64,000 nucleotides of DNA. Origin: Burkholderia ambifaria AMMD (GTDB taxonomy: Bacteria > Pseudomonadota > Gammaproteobacteria > Burkholderiales > Burkholderiaceae). The notes beneath the pieces are model-generated. The model saw only the letters and a list, made by a program, of their open reading frames with translations, was not told the DNA's origin and did no database searches. This document shows, in pieces, positions 55,837-64,000 of this stretch (the first letter of the stretch is position 1; the number at the start of each line of letters is the position of its first letter). A program made the translations under genes and the position numbers. Location: assembly GCF_000203915.1 (NCBI RefSeq), contig NC_008390.1, positions 1,488,001 through 1,552,000 of the forward strand. The letters run 5' to 3'.

Positions 55837-56337
55837 ATGGCACATCTCCTCAGCACCAGCATTTTTTTTGCCTGGGCCGCTCTCGTTGCTGCCGGTGATA
55901 TTCGATTTCGGCTCGTTCGGAATTCGCTTGTCATCTGCGGAGGCACTGCTGCGCTCGTCAGTTCACTGATACACGCAAATCCATTTGGTATTTCAACCGG
56001 GCAGGCATTGATCGGCATGCTGGTCGGTTTGGTCAGTTTCTTCCCGCTTTTTGCGATGCGCGTCATGGGTGCGGCGGACGTCAAGGTATTCGCGGTCCTC
56101 GGTGCGTGGTGCGGTTTGCCGATATTGCTTTGGCTGTGGGTGATTGCCAGCCTTGCCGCCGGCGTGCACGTCCTGGGATTGATGCTGCTCACTCGCACGC
56201 CGCTCGGCGCGTTATGGGTGCGCGGATTGCCGGCAATGGCGCTCGCCGGACGGCGCTCGACACCGTACGCGGCGTGTCTCGTCGTTCCCGCGGCCATTTG
56301 GCTGGGCTATCTGGTCGTTACCTGGAGCGGGCGATGA
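55837..56337 (+). CDS. tadV: Flp prepilin peptidase TadV (CpaA)
   Basis: This 166-aa inner-membrane aspartic protease of the A24 family cleaves Flp and the TadE/F pseudopilins. The two catalytic aspartates lie in AAGDIRFR (about residue 21) and in the GxAD-type motif MGAADVKVFA. About five transmembrane helices are evident. It lacks the N-methylation domain of PilD, as is usual for TadV. Its stop overlaps the tadE start by four bases (ATGA). Confidence 0.93.
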   Translation: MAHLLSTSIFFAWAALVAAGDIRFRLVRNSLVICGGTAALVSSLIHANPFGISTGQALIGMLVGLVSFFPLFAMRVMGAADVKVFAVLGAWCGLPILLWLWVIASLAAGVHVLGLMLLTRTPLGALWVRGLPAMALAGRRSTPYAACLVVPAAIWLGYLVVTWSGR

Positions 56338-56804
56338 AACGTCAGTATCGACCGGCCGCGTGCTCGAGGGAGCGAGGAGCGACTGCCGTCGAATTCGCGC
56401 TGGTATTTCCGCTGTTTTTCCTGATTCTGTACGCGATCGTGACCTTCGGGCTCATTTTCGCGGTTCAGCAGAGCCTCACGCTTGCGGCGACCGAGGGCGC
56501 GCGTTCGGCACTGAACTATGTGTATGAGGCCAACGGTTCGGGCTCGCAGGCGCTGACGGACCGGGCGAGCGCGGCAAAGACGACGGCTGCCGGCCTCACG
56601 TCATGGCTGGCCCATGTCCAGATCCCCACGCCGGTATCAGGAGCCTGCAGCTACGACCCGGCGATGTATTGCGTGACAGTCACGGTGACCTATCCGTACC
56701 AGGCGCATCCGCTGGTTCCGTCGCTGCCGTTGCTGGGTCTCGTCACGCCGGCGCAGCTTACCGGCACGGCCACCGTCCAGATCAATCCGGCAACCATCCT
56801 ATGA
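56334..56804 (+). CDS. tadE: TadE-like pseudopilin
   Basis: This 156-aa protein starts MKRQYRPAACSRERGATAVEFALVFPLFFLILYAI. The TadE signature ERG-ATAVEFALV, with Glu at +5 after the Gly cleavage site and a single hydrophobic helix, marks it as a minor pseudopilin processed by TadV. It has two cysteines (CSYDPAMYC) in the periplasmic part. ATG overlaps the tadV stop. The companion TadF/TadG is not yet seen in this window. Confidence 0.9.
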   Translation: MKRQYRPAACSRERGATAVEFALVFPLFFLILYAIVTFGLIFAVQQSLTLAATEGARSALNYVYEANGSGSQALTDRASAAKTTAAGLTSWLAHVQIPTPVSGACSYDPAMYCVTVTVTYPYQAHPLVPSLPLLGLVTPAQLTGTATVQINPATIL

Positions 56805-56892
56805 GCCGGGCAGCATACACAGCGGGTCACATGCACACAGCGGTGTCCACGCGCGAACATAACAACATCAATCTACGGCACCGACATTCACC

Positions 56893-57798
56893 ATGGCCAA
56901 CAACTTGACGAAGATCATCGCCGGGCTGCTGATCGCAATCGCAGTCCTGCTCGGGATCTATGCATGGACGCTTGGCCGCGCGCCGGCTCATCCGCCGGTT
57001 GTGGCAACGCCGACCGTCGCGGCGCAATCGGTGCCGCTCGTCGTGGCCGCGCGCGTGCTGCCGGCCGGCCAGCCGATTCCCGCCGATGCATTGAAGCTGG
57101 CACAGGTGCCGATGATGCCGACTGGCGGGTTCAGCGATCCGACGGCCCTTGTCGGTCGCGTGCCGGCGAACGACATTCTTGCCGCAGCGCCGGTGCTCGA
57201 AGGCGCGTTGACCTCCGGACTGGCCGACCAGGTGGCGCTTGGTGAGCGTGCCGTCGCCGTGAAGGTCGACGAATCGAACGCGGTCGGCAACCGGCTGCGG
57301 CCCGGCAACTTTGTCGACGTGTTCCTGAATCTGCGGCGTGACGGATCCGGCGGCGCCCAAGTGAATTCGGAGATTCCCGCTACGCAGGCGCGCCTGCTGC
57401 TGTCGAGGGTCCGTGTGCTGTCGTTCGGCGATGCGACCTCCGATCGCGACGGCGGTGGCGGACCGGGCGGCGCGGTACGGACCGCGGTGCTCGCCGTGCC
57501 GACCGCACAGGTCGATGCGCTCACGCTCGCCGAGGCAAGCGGTCGTCTGACGCTCGCGCTGCGCAATCCGCGCGACACCGAAATCGCGACACAGACGGTC
57601 GCGGTTCGTACGGGGGGCGGGGGCGCGACGCCGTCGGCGCAGGCCGCGAGCGGCGTATGGCTGGACGACCTGTCGGGTGGGCGTGCGCGTGCTACACCCC
57701 GCGCGCCGGTTGTCCCGCGCGCGCCTGTGATGGCCCGGGGGAGCGGCAGCAGTATCGAAGTCATTCGTGGCGGGCGTGCCGAAACGGTTGCCTATTGA
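56893..57798 (+). CDS. rcpC: Flp pilus assembly protein RcpC/CpaB
   Basis: This 301-aa periplasmic or membrane-anchored protein has an N-terminal helix (IIAGLLIAIAVLLGIYAW) and a SAF domain (about 45-110, VPLVVAARVLPAGQPIPADALKLAQV), followed by a CpaB-type domain (RAVAVKVDESNAVGNRLRPGNFVDVFLNL). CpaB is thought to help assemble or gate the RcpA secretin. The C-terminal 60 residues are Gly/Ala/Arg-rich. It is followed by rcpA after 64 bp. Confidence 0.93.
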   Translation: MANNLTKIIAGLLIAIAVLLGIYAWTLGRAPAHPPVVATPTVAAQSVPLVVAARVLPAGQPIPADALKLAQVPMMPTGGFSDPTALVGRVPANDILAAAPVLEGALTSGLADQVALGERAVAVKVDESNAVGNRLRPGNFVDVFLNLRRDGSGGAQVNSEIPATQARLLLSRVRVLSFGDATSDRDGGGGPGGAVRTAVLAVPTAQVDALTLAEASGRLTLALRNPRDTEIATQTVAVRTGGGGATPSAQAASGVWLDDLSGGRARATPRAPVVPRAPVMARGSGSSIEVIRGGRAETVAY

Positions 57799-57862
57799 CA
57801 TCAACGTACGATCATCGACAGCAGCTACGGAACAGAGAAGGCCGCGCGACGGCCCCGACACA

Positions 57863-59197
57863 ATGACAAACAAACTGATTGCATACGCGATTGCTATCTG
57901 GGCCATGACCTTTGGTGTCCTGACGGAGGCTGCCGGTACAAACGCGTCGATTGACCTTGCGGTCGGCTCGCAACGACAGGTCGCTGCCGGCCGCACGCTG
58001 CAACGGATCGCGGTTGGCGATCCCGCCGTCGTCGACGTGCTGGTCATGAAGGGGAGCCATGCCGGATCGGTACTGCTGGTTGCGAAGGCACCGGGTTCGA
58101 CGAACGTGTTGTTGTGGGAGCGGGGCCGCGACGAGCCGACGGTGTGGAACGTCAATGTCGTCGATGCGGCCGCTCAGGCGGCACTGGATGGTTCGGCGCC
58201 GAAGGTCAAGGGATACGGCGGAGCCGCGGTCCTGTCCGGCTCCTCCGCGTCGCTCGACGCGCATGAACGGGCCGTGGCCGTCGGCAAGCGGATGGGTGGC
58301 AAGGACGGCACGGTAATCGATGCGTCGACGGTCGGTAACCGGAGCGTCGTGCAGGTCGACGTGCGCGTCGTCGAATTCAGCCGCTCGGTGCTGAAGGAAG
58401 CGGGGCTGAACTTCTTCAAGCAGAGCAACGGATTCGCGTTCGGTGCGTTTTCGCCGGGCGGTCTTCAGTCCGTGACGGGCGGCGCGACGTCGGCCTTCGC
58501 GGCGACGGGCGGCATTCCGATTGCGTCGGCGTTCAACCTGGTCGTGAATTCCGCCGGCCGCGGCATTTTCGGCAATATTTCGATTCTCGAAGCGAACAAC
58601 CTGGCCCGCGTGCTTGCGCAGCCGACGCTGGTAGCGCTGTCGGGCCAGAGCGCGAGTTTTCTCGCAGGCGGCGAAATTCCGGTACCGGTGCCGCAGGCAC
58701 TGGGCTCGACAGCGATCGACTGGAAGCAGTACGGCGTTGGTCTCACGCTGACGCCGACCGTGCTGAGCCAGCACCGGATCGCGCTCAAGGTCGCGCCCGA
58801 ATCGAGTCAGCTCGACTTTCAGCACGGCGTGACGATCAACAGCGTGTCGGTGCCGGCCATCACGACCCGGCGCGCGGATACGACGGTCGAACTGGGCGAT
58901 GGCGAGAGCTTCGTGATTGGCGGCCTGATCGACCGCGAAACGATGTCGAACATCAGCAAGGTGCCGGTCCTGGGCGATCTGCCGATCATCGGTGCGTTCT
59001 TCAAATCGTTGAATTACCAGCAGAACGACAAGGAGCTGGTGATCATCGTGACACCGCATCTGGTGGCGCCGATCGCGAAGGGCGCACCGCTGCCGGCGAC
59101 GCCGGGTGAGCTGTCCGAGCAGCGCGACGGGCCTGTCTGGCGCTCGTATCTTGGCGGTATCGCGTCGCCGGATGCCGCGCCGGGATTTTCGAAATGA
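57863..59197 (+). CDS. rcpA: Tad outer-membrane secretin RcpA/CpaC
   Basis: This 444-aa secretin forms the outer-membrane channel for the Flp pilus. It has a signal peptide (MTNKLIAYAIAIWAMTFGVLTEAAG), an N-terminal BON/T2SS-type domain with the CpaC motif QRIAVGDPAVVDVLVM, and the secretin core with VEFSRSVLKEAGLNF, LLAQPTLVALSGQSASFLAGGEIPVPVPQ-like elements and a late VPVLGDLPIIGAFFKS. The start 57863 is used since the upstream frame overlaps rcpC. It is shorter than many secretins, as typical for Tad. Confidence 0.93.
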   Translation: MTNKLIAYAIAIWAMTFGVLTEAAGTNASIDLAVGSQRQVAAGRTLQRIAVGDPAVVDVLVMKGSHAGSVLLVAKAPGSTNVLLWERGRDEPTVWNVNVVDAAAQAALDGSAPKVKGYGGAAVLSGSSASLDAHERAVAVGKRMGGKDGTVIDASTVGNRSVVQVDVRVVEFSRSVLKEAGLNFFKQSNGFAFGAFSPGGLQSVTGGATSAFAATGGIPIASAFNLVVNSAGRGIFGNISILEANNLARVLAQPTLVALSGQSASFLAGGEIPVPVPQALGSTAIDWKQYGVGLTLTPTVLSQHRIALKVAPESSQLDFQHGVTINSVSVPAITTRRADTTVELGDGESFVIGGLIDRETMSNISKVPVLGDLPIIGAFFKSLNYQQNDKELVIIVTPHLVAPIAKGAPLPATPGELSEQRDGPVWRSYLGGIASPDAAPGFSK

Positions 59198-59242
59198 CCG
59201 CACGGCGCGGCATCGCGCGATACGGATTCGGGGGTATTCAAC

Positions 59243-60523
59243 ATGAACGCGAGAACCCTTTCATTGGCTGAGCCCGCCGTGACTGATTATTTTGTATGCG
59301 CATCCCACCAGGACGAGCATCTGCGCTGGCTGCGGGATACGCTCGTCTCGGCCGGCATGGTGGAAGCGGTATCGCTGGAGCCCGGCGCGCTGGCCCAGCG
59401 CATCCTCGGGCTCAACCCGGCGATCGTCTTCATCGATTTTTCCCGTGCCCAGGCCGAAGCGAGTGCTGCCGCCGCGGCGGTGCGTCTTGCACATCCGAGC
59501 CTGCCGGTGGTCGCGCTCGGTACGTTGGCGCAGCCGGAAAGCGCGCTCGCGGCGCTCCGGGCCGGCGTGCGCGATTTCATCGACGTTTCTGGCAGCGCGG
59601 AAGACGCATTGCGTATCACGCGCGGACTGCTCGAGCACGCCGGCGCGGAACCGGCCAATCGCCACGGCAAGCTGGTCGCGCTGCTCGGTGCGCGCGCCGG
59701 GATGGGCGTGAGTACGCTCGCATCGAATCTCGCCGTATGGCTGCACAAGCGCGGCGCTGCCGGCATCGTCGCCGGCGACGCGCCTGCCTTCGGTGTTGCC
59801 ACGCCGCATGCCCGGCAAACGGCGCTCGTGGATCTGGGTCTGCCGGCGGGCGATAGCGCACTCTTTCTCAACACGCGTTGCGAATTCCATTTTGTCGAGG
59901 CCGTGCGCAACCTGCGCCGCATCGACCGGACCTTCGTCAACACGGCCCTCGCACGACACGCGAGCGGCGTCGCGTTGACGACGCTGCCGCCGAACCTCGC
60001 CGATTTGCGCGACGTGTCGTACGCGGCCTGCGTCGGCCTGCTGAACCGGCTGCGCGCCTTCTTCGATCAGCAGATCGTCGATCTGGGCGGCTTTACCAAC
60101 CTGGAGTTCGTCGCGCAGATCGCGGCGGTTGCCGACGAGGCGTGGCTGGTCTGCGATCAGGGCGTCGCGTCGATCGTCTCCGCGGTCGATCTGCTCGAGG
60201 GGCTGCGCGATGCAGGGATGGACCTCGGCAAGATGCGTCTCGTCGTCAACCAGTACGACGCGGCACTGAGCCTGACGCCGGCCCAGATCGCAGACCGGCT
60301 CGGCATCGCGTTGCTGGCGACGCTGCCTGCGCGGCGCGTGTCGATCGGGCAGGCGGCCAACCAGGGGCGACTCATCGTCGACATGGCCGAGCGCGACCCG
60401 TATGTGCGTGCGCTAGAGCCGCTCGCGGAGCGACTGGCAGGCACGGTGGCGCCGGCAAAGAGCGCCGCTTCGGGCCTGTCCGTGCTCAAGCGTTTCATTC
60501 AACCTTCGTCCAAGCGTTCGTAA
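59243..60523 (+). CDS. tadZ: Tad localisation ATPase TadZ/CpaE
   Basis: This 426-aa protein of the MinD/ParA superfamily sets the polar site of the Tad apparatus. Residues about 12-130 resemble a receiver domain (AIVFIDFSRAQAEAS, LPVVALGTLAQPESAL, GVRDFIDVSGSAEDAL) that probably is not phosphorylated in the usual way. The ATPase part shows a deviant Walker A GARAGMGVSTLASNLA without the usual GKT Lys, then TALVDLGLPAGD and VDLGGFTNLEF. It ends 3 bp before tadA. Confidence 0.92.
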   Translation: MNARTLSLAEPAVTDYFVCASHQDEHLRWLRDTLVSAGMVEAVSLEPGALAQRILGLNPAIVFIDFSRAQAEASAAAAAVRLAHPSLPVVALGTLAQPESALAALRAGVRDFIDVSGSAEDALRITRGLLEHAGAEPANRHGKLVALLGARAGMGVSTLASNLAVWLHKRGAAGIVAGDAPAFGVATPHARQTALVDLGLPAGDSALFLNTRCEFHFVEAVRNLRRIDRTFVNTALARHASGVALTTLPPNLADLRDVSYAACVGLLNRLRAFFDQQIVDLGGFTNLEFVAQIAAVADEAWLVCDQGVASIVSAVDLLEGLRDAGMDLGKMRLVVNQYDAALSLTPAQIADRLGIALLATLPARRVSIGQAANQGRLIVDMAERDPYVRALEPLAERLAGTVAPAKSAASGLSVLKRFIQPSSKRS

Positions 60524-60526
60524 GCG

Positions 60527-61891
60527 ATGGCACACGACATTCAATTTGCGGACGGCGCCGCGCCGTTCTCCCAGTCGCAGCAGTTCCATGACATCAAGAA
60601 TGCCGCGCACGAACATTTGCTGACGCGCATCGAGGAACTGGGGGCCGAGTTCGGTCGTTGGTCGCGCCAGGCAATCAACCAGTTCGTCGACCTGGAAATC
60701 GACAGCTTCGTGCGTTTGCGGCGCATCCCGCTCAACGAGAACGAGGTCAGGACGATTGCCGAGGCGCTGACCAAGGAGCTTGCCGGGTTCGGGCCGATCG
60801 AGGACTTGCTCGCCGATCCGCATGTCGAGGACATCCTGATCAACGGCTACAACGACATCTACGTGTCGCGCCACGGGATCCTGGCCAAGCTGCCGATCCG
60901 CTTTACCGATAACGCGCACCTGCTGCGTATCGTGCGACGCATCCTTGCGCCGATCGGCCGACGCCTGGACGAATCGAATCCGATGGTCGATGCGCGCCTG
61001 CCGGACGGCGGGCGTGTCAACGTGGTGATCGAGCCGCTGTCGATCGACGGGCCGGTCGTGTCGATCCGGAAATTCCGCAAGGATCCGCTCAAGCCGGCCG
61101 ATCTGCTCGGCAACGGCACGTTCAATGCGGAGCTCGGCGCGCTGCTCGAGGCGGCGGTCGAGGCTCGCTGCAACATCCTCGTGTCGGGCGGCACGAGCTC
61201 GGGCAAGACTTCGCTGCTCAATGCGCTCGCGTTCCACATTCCCGAGCCGGAACGCGTCGTGACGATCGAGGATACGGCCGAACTGTCGCTGAATCACCCG
61301 CATGTCGTGCGCCTCGAAAGCCGGCCCGGTGGCTTCGACGGCACCGGCGTCGTGTCGATTCGCGATTTGCTGCGCAATACGTTGCGGATGCGCCCGGACC
61401 GGATCATCGTGGGCGAAGTGCGCGGCGGCGAGGTGCTCGAAATGCTGCAGGCCATGAACACGGGCCACGACGGCTCGATGGGAACCGTGCATGCGAGTTC
61501 GCCGCGCGAGTGCCTCTATCGTCTCGAGATGCTGGCCGGCTTCGCCGGGTTCCAGGGCACCGAGTCGAGCCTGCGCCGGCAGATCGCGAACGCGATCGAC
61601 TTCATCGTGCAGATTGGCCGTCTGTCCAACGGCCGGCGCCGGATCCTGTCGATTACCGAGGTAACCGGCCTGTCGGACAACATCATCGCGACGCAGGAAC
61701 TGTATCGCTACGAGGCGCGCGTGACGCCCGAAGGCGAAGAAGTCGACACCTGGGAATCGCTCGGCATTCATCCGCACTCGCCGAAGCTCGCCCGCTTCCG
61801 TCAGACACTGCAGGGCGGCTTCGGCGGTAGCGGCGGCGGTGGCGGATTCGGCGGCGGATTCGGCCGCGGCGGCGGGGGTTTCAATGTATAG
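60527..61891 (+). CDS. tadA: Tad pilus assembly ATPase TadA/CpaF
   Basis: TadA is the hexameric type II/IV secretion ATPase that powers Flp pilus extension. The 454-aa protein has an N-terminal domain ([25 protein letters not shown]), Walker A GGTSSGKT at 221-228, the Asp box IEDTAELSL, the Walker B region [14 protein letters not shown] and the His box [13 protein letters not shown]. The last 25 residues form an almost pure Gly/Phe tail ([20 protein letters not shown]). Its stop overlaps the tadB start. Confidence 0.95.
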   Translation: MAHDIQFADGAAPFSQSQQFHDIKNAAHEHLLTRIEELGAEFGRWSRQAINQFVDLEIDSFVRLRRIPLNENEVRTIAEALTKELAGFGPIEDLLADPHVEDILINGYNDIYVSRHGILAKLPIRFTDNAHLLRIVRRILAPIGRRLDESNPMVDARLPDGGRVNVVIEPLSIDGPVVSIRKFRKDPLKPADLLGNGTFNAELGALLEAAVEARCNILVSGGTSSGKTSLLNALAFHIPEPERVVTIEDTAELSLNHPHVVRLESRPGGFDGTGVVSIRDLLRNTLRMRPDRIIVGEVRGGEVLEMLQAMNTGHDGSMGTVHASSPRECLYRLEMLAGFAGFQGTESSLRRQIANAIDFIVQIGRLSNGRRRILSITEVTGLSDNIIATQELYRYEARVTPEGEEVDTWESLGIHPHSPKLARFRQTLQGGFGGSGGGGGFGGGFGRGGGGFNV

Positions 61892-62852
61892 CGTGCTGGC
61901 AATGGCGCTTCTGCTCGTGGCCGCCGCGCTGATGCTGTGGCGGCACGGCGAGATGAAGCGCGATCGCGCCGACGTGCAGCGCTTCATCGACAGCCGGATC
62001 GAACCCGGCGCGCGAGCGGGCGGTGTGCGTCAGCAGCAAGCCCGGCCGGCGGCGCCCGCCGCGGCGCGCGCGTCAGCCGGCGTGCCCGCTTCGCAATGGG
62101 CACGCTGGCGTGCCGTCGCGACCGAGTATTTCGCCAACGTGGCAAGCCGCGCGGGAATCGAGGACGCGCGCGGCAAGGCGCTGCTTGCGCTGCTGGCGTT
62201 GACCGGGGCGGCGTTTGCCGCCGGCGATCGGGGCGGCTGGCTCGGCGGCATCGCCGCGCTCGTCTGCGGCGCCGCGCTGCTCGTGTTCTGGCTGGTGTCG
62301 CGCATACATCGGCGGCGCCAGATGATCGTTCGTCAGTTGCCGTCGTTTCTGGACGGCATCGTGCGGCTGGTGACGCTGGGCAATAGCGTGCCGGCCGCGT
62401 TCCAGGCCGCGCTGCAGACCACCGAGGCGCCATTGCGCGGCTGCCTGGACCATGTGTCGAGGATGCTGCGCACGGGCGTCGAGATCGACCGCGCGATGAT
62501 GCATATCGCGAACGTGTACCACACGAAGGAGTTCGAACTGGTCGGGTCGGTGCTGCGGCTGTCGGTGCGGTACGGCGGTCGCGCGGACATCATGCTCGAC
62601 CGGATGTCGACGTTCATGCGCGACCTCGAACAGGCCGAGCGGGAACTGGAGGCGATGTCGTCGGAAACGCGTTTGTCTGCATGGGTGCTCGTCATGCTGC
62701 CGATCGCGATCGGCAGCTTCGTCATCGCGACCAATCCGCTCTACCTCCAGTCGATGTGGAACGATTACACCGGTCGCCAGTTGCTGGTCCTCGCTTTCAT
62801 GCTGCAGGCAGCGGGCGGGATCTGGCTTTATCACATGGCCAAACTCAGGTGA
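61884..62852 (+). CDS. tadB: Tad inner-membrane platform protein TadB
   Basis: This 322-aa polytopic membrane protein of the T2SSF/GspF superfamily has an N-terminal helix, a soluble linker with an Ala/Gln-rich tract, helices near 115-165, and the GspF domain (FLDGIVRLVTLGNSVPAAFQAAL, GRADIMLDRMSTFMRDLEQAERELEAMSSETRLSAWVL), then two C-terminal helices. It forms the platform with TadC on which TadA acts. The start overlaps the tadA stop by 8 bp, so translation is probably coupled. Confidence 0.92.
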   Translation: MYSVLAMALLLVAAALMLWRHGEMKRDRADVQRFIDSRIEPGARAGGVRQQQARPAAPAAARASAGVPASQWARWRAVATEYFANVASRAGIEDARGKALLALLALTGAAFAAGDRGGWLGGIAALVCGAALLVFWLVSRIHRRRQMIVRQLPSFLDGIVRLVTLGNSVPAAFQAALQTTEAPLRGCLDHVSRMLRTGVEIDRAMMHIANVYHTKEFELVGSVLRLSVRYGGRADIMLDRMSTFMRDLEQAERELEAMSSETRLSAWVLVMLPIAIGSFVIATNPLYLQSMWNDYTGRQLLVLAFMLQAAGGIWLYHMAKLR

Positions 62853-62856
62853 CGGC

Positions 62857-63870
62857 ATGACAGCCAATCAACTTGGTTCGCTCGCACTGGTGCTTGGGGC
62901 GCTGGGCATCCTGTTGCTGGCGCTGCTCGCGATCCGCAGCGCGCATGCGCAATCGCGCAGCGGCCGGACACTGACCGACGCACTCGAGCGGCGGCTTGCA
63001 GCGCTGGCGGCCGCGAGCGGGCGGGCGGCCCAGGATGCGGACGAATCGTTGCGGAAGGAGCCGGCCGGCCGGCAGGCACCCGGTCAGCCGTCGCGACTCG
63101 CGCAAATGCAGGCACGTCTGTCGGTGTTCGGGATGCGCTGGCTGGATACCGGTGTCGGTCGGCTGGTCGTGGCCGAAGAGGATCGGCTGCTGCTCGAGCA
63201 ATGCGGTTTTGTCGATACGCGCACGCGCGGCTTGTTCCTGAGTGCGCGGATCGCCTGCTCGATCGTCATTCCGCTCGCATACATCGGCGTGGTCGGGCCG
63301 CATGTGAGTGGCACGCAGTGGTGGCTGGGCGTGGGTATTTCGTTCATCGTCGGATTCATGGTGCCGAAGCTCTACCTGAGGCGCCGTGCCGCGAAGCGTC
63401 GACAAGCGGTGACCGACGAGTTGCCGCTGCTGGTCGACATGCTGCGTCTGCTTCAAGGGGTTGGCCTGTCGCTCGATCAGAGTATTCAGGTCGTCACCAA
63501 CGACTTCAAGGGCATGATGCCCGTGCTCTCGTCGGAAATGGAAATCGCCCAACGGCAGTTCGCGGCGGGGCGAACACGCGAGCAGTCGTTGCAGCGGTTG
63601 TCTTCGGGCTTTGAAAACGAGGATCTGCGCGCCATCGTGCGATTGCTGATACAGGTCGACAAGCACGGCGGCGCGGTCCAGGAGCCGCTCAAGCAGTTCG
63701 GCGAGCGCTTGCGCGAGGCCCGTCGCGCGATGCTGCGCGAGCGCATCGGTCGGTTGACGGTCAAGATGACGGGCGTGATGATCGTGACGCTTCTGCCCGC
63801 GCTGCTGATCGTGACGGCCGGGCCGGGGATGATTTCGGTGTTGCGTGCGCTGAACCAGGCGCAGCACTGA
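62857..63870 (+). CDS. tadC: Tad inner-membrane platform protein TadC
   Basis: This 337-aa partner of TadB has the same GspF-type domain (ELPLLVDMLRLLQGVGLSLDQSIQVV, RAIVRLLIQVDKHGGAVQEPLKQFGERLREARRAMLRERIG) and four or more membrane helices. It lies 4 bp after tadB, the canonical order. Confidence 0.92.
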   Translation: MTANQLGSLALVLGALGILLLALLAIRSAHAQSRSGRTLTDALERRLAALAAASGRAAQDADESLRKEPAGRQAPGQPSRLAQMQARLSVFGMRWLDTGVGRLVVAEEDRLLLEQCGFVDTRTRGLFLSARIACSIVIPLAYIGVVGPHVSGTQWWLGVGISFIVGFMVPKLYLRRRAAKRRQAVTDELPLLVDMLRLLQGVGLSLDQSIQVVTNDFKGMMPVLSSEMEIAQRQFAAGRTREQSLQRLSSGFENEDLRAIVRLLIQVDKHGGAVQEPLKQFGERLREARRAMLRERIGRLTVKMTGVMIVTLLPALLIVTAGPGMISVLRALNQAQH

Positions 63871-63894
63871 TGCAGGGAAGGGAAAGGACGGAAA

Positions 63895-64000
63895 ATGAAA
63901 CGCATCGATGAAGTCGCGAAAGTGGCCGGCATGGTGGCGATGGCTGGCCTGCTCTGCGCGTGTTCGGCGTTCAAGGAAAGCGGGTACGGTGTTGGCCCGC
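63895..64000 (+). CDS. lipoprotein, probably TadD (partial, runs off the window)
   Basis: Only the first 35 codons are present. MKRIDEVAKVAGMVAMAGLLCACSAF has a lipoprotein signal with lipobox LLCAC, behind AAAGGACGG. TadD, a TPR lipoprotein needed for Flp pilus assembly, usually follows tadC, so this is the likely identity. No TPR repeat is visible in the part shown. Confidence 0.6.
   Translation, partial: MKRIDEVAKVAGMVAMAGLLCACSAFKESGYGVGP

Overview
The window reads as the primary chromosome of a Burkholderia, most likely of the Burkholderia cepacia complex. It is high-GC with dense coding and strong C/G third positions. The translation, ribosome and TCA-cycle proteins are Burkholderia-like, and a Tad pilus locus lies shortly downstream of the 2-oxoglutarate dehydrogenase genes. 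The assignment rests on protein and gene-order recognition, not on a database search.

Layout. (1) 0-4.7 kb: a LysR regulator, an alpha/beta hydrolase, a RidA-family protein and a synthetase-type RelA. (2) 4.7-13.1 kb: tRNA-Val(GAC), a structured leader ending in an intrinsic terminator, then thrS-infC-rpmI-rplT-pheS-pheT-ihfA and a MerR regulator; infC starts with a rare ATC codon. (3) 13-24.5 kb: accessory genes, namely a large lipoprotein with an internally duplicated domain, a methyltransferase, tRNA-Pro(GGG), bamC, a candidate sigma-54-dependent structured small RNA at about 18.4-18.6 kb, several small or secreted unknowns, a YdcF-like protein, a stand-alone transposase N-domain protein, and a LysR regulator next to an aminotransferase. 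(4) 24.8-34.4 kb: scpB, rluB and the rimP-nusA-infB-rbfA-truB operon with its promoter and attenuator-like leader. (5) 34.5-39.5 kb, minus strand: marR, an OprM/NodT-type lipoprotein, emrA and emrB, which together make a tripartite drug-efflux operon. (6) 39.8-48.9 kb: typA, sucA-sucB-lpd (the 2-oxoglutarate dehydrogenase complex) and zapE. (7) 49-55 kb: a second stand-alone transposase N-domain protein, a DUF2147 protein, and a minus-strand operon of two Gly/Ser/Thr-rich repetitive lipoproteins followed by a TpsB-type outer-membrane transporter. (8) 55.6-64 kb: the Tad pilus cluster flp-tadV-tadE-rcpC-rcpA-tadZ-tadA-tadB-tadC and the start of a lipoprotein that is probably tadD.

The most interesting signal is a possible shared sigma-54 circuit. 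A -24/-12 promoter matching every specified consensus position (TGGCACG-N4-TTGCA) drives the lipoprotein/TpsB operon away from the Tad locus. A second sigma-54-like promoter drives an intergenic, multi-hairpin, terminator-ended RNA 36 kb away. Both have clusters of the heptamer CGTTACG/CGTAACG upstream, where an enhancer-binding protein would bind. I infer a surface-attachment regulon that joins the lipoprotein/TpsB module, the neighbouring Tad pilus and an sRNA. The promoters, motifs and hairpins are visible in the sequence; the regulatory link and the functions are inference.
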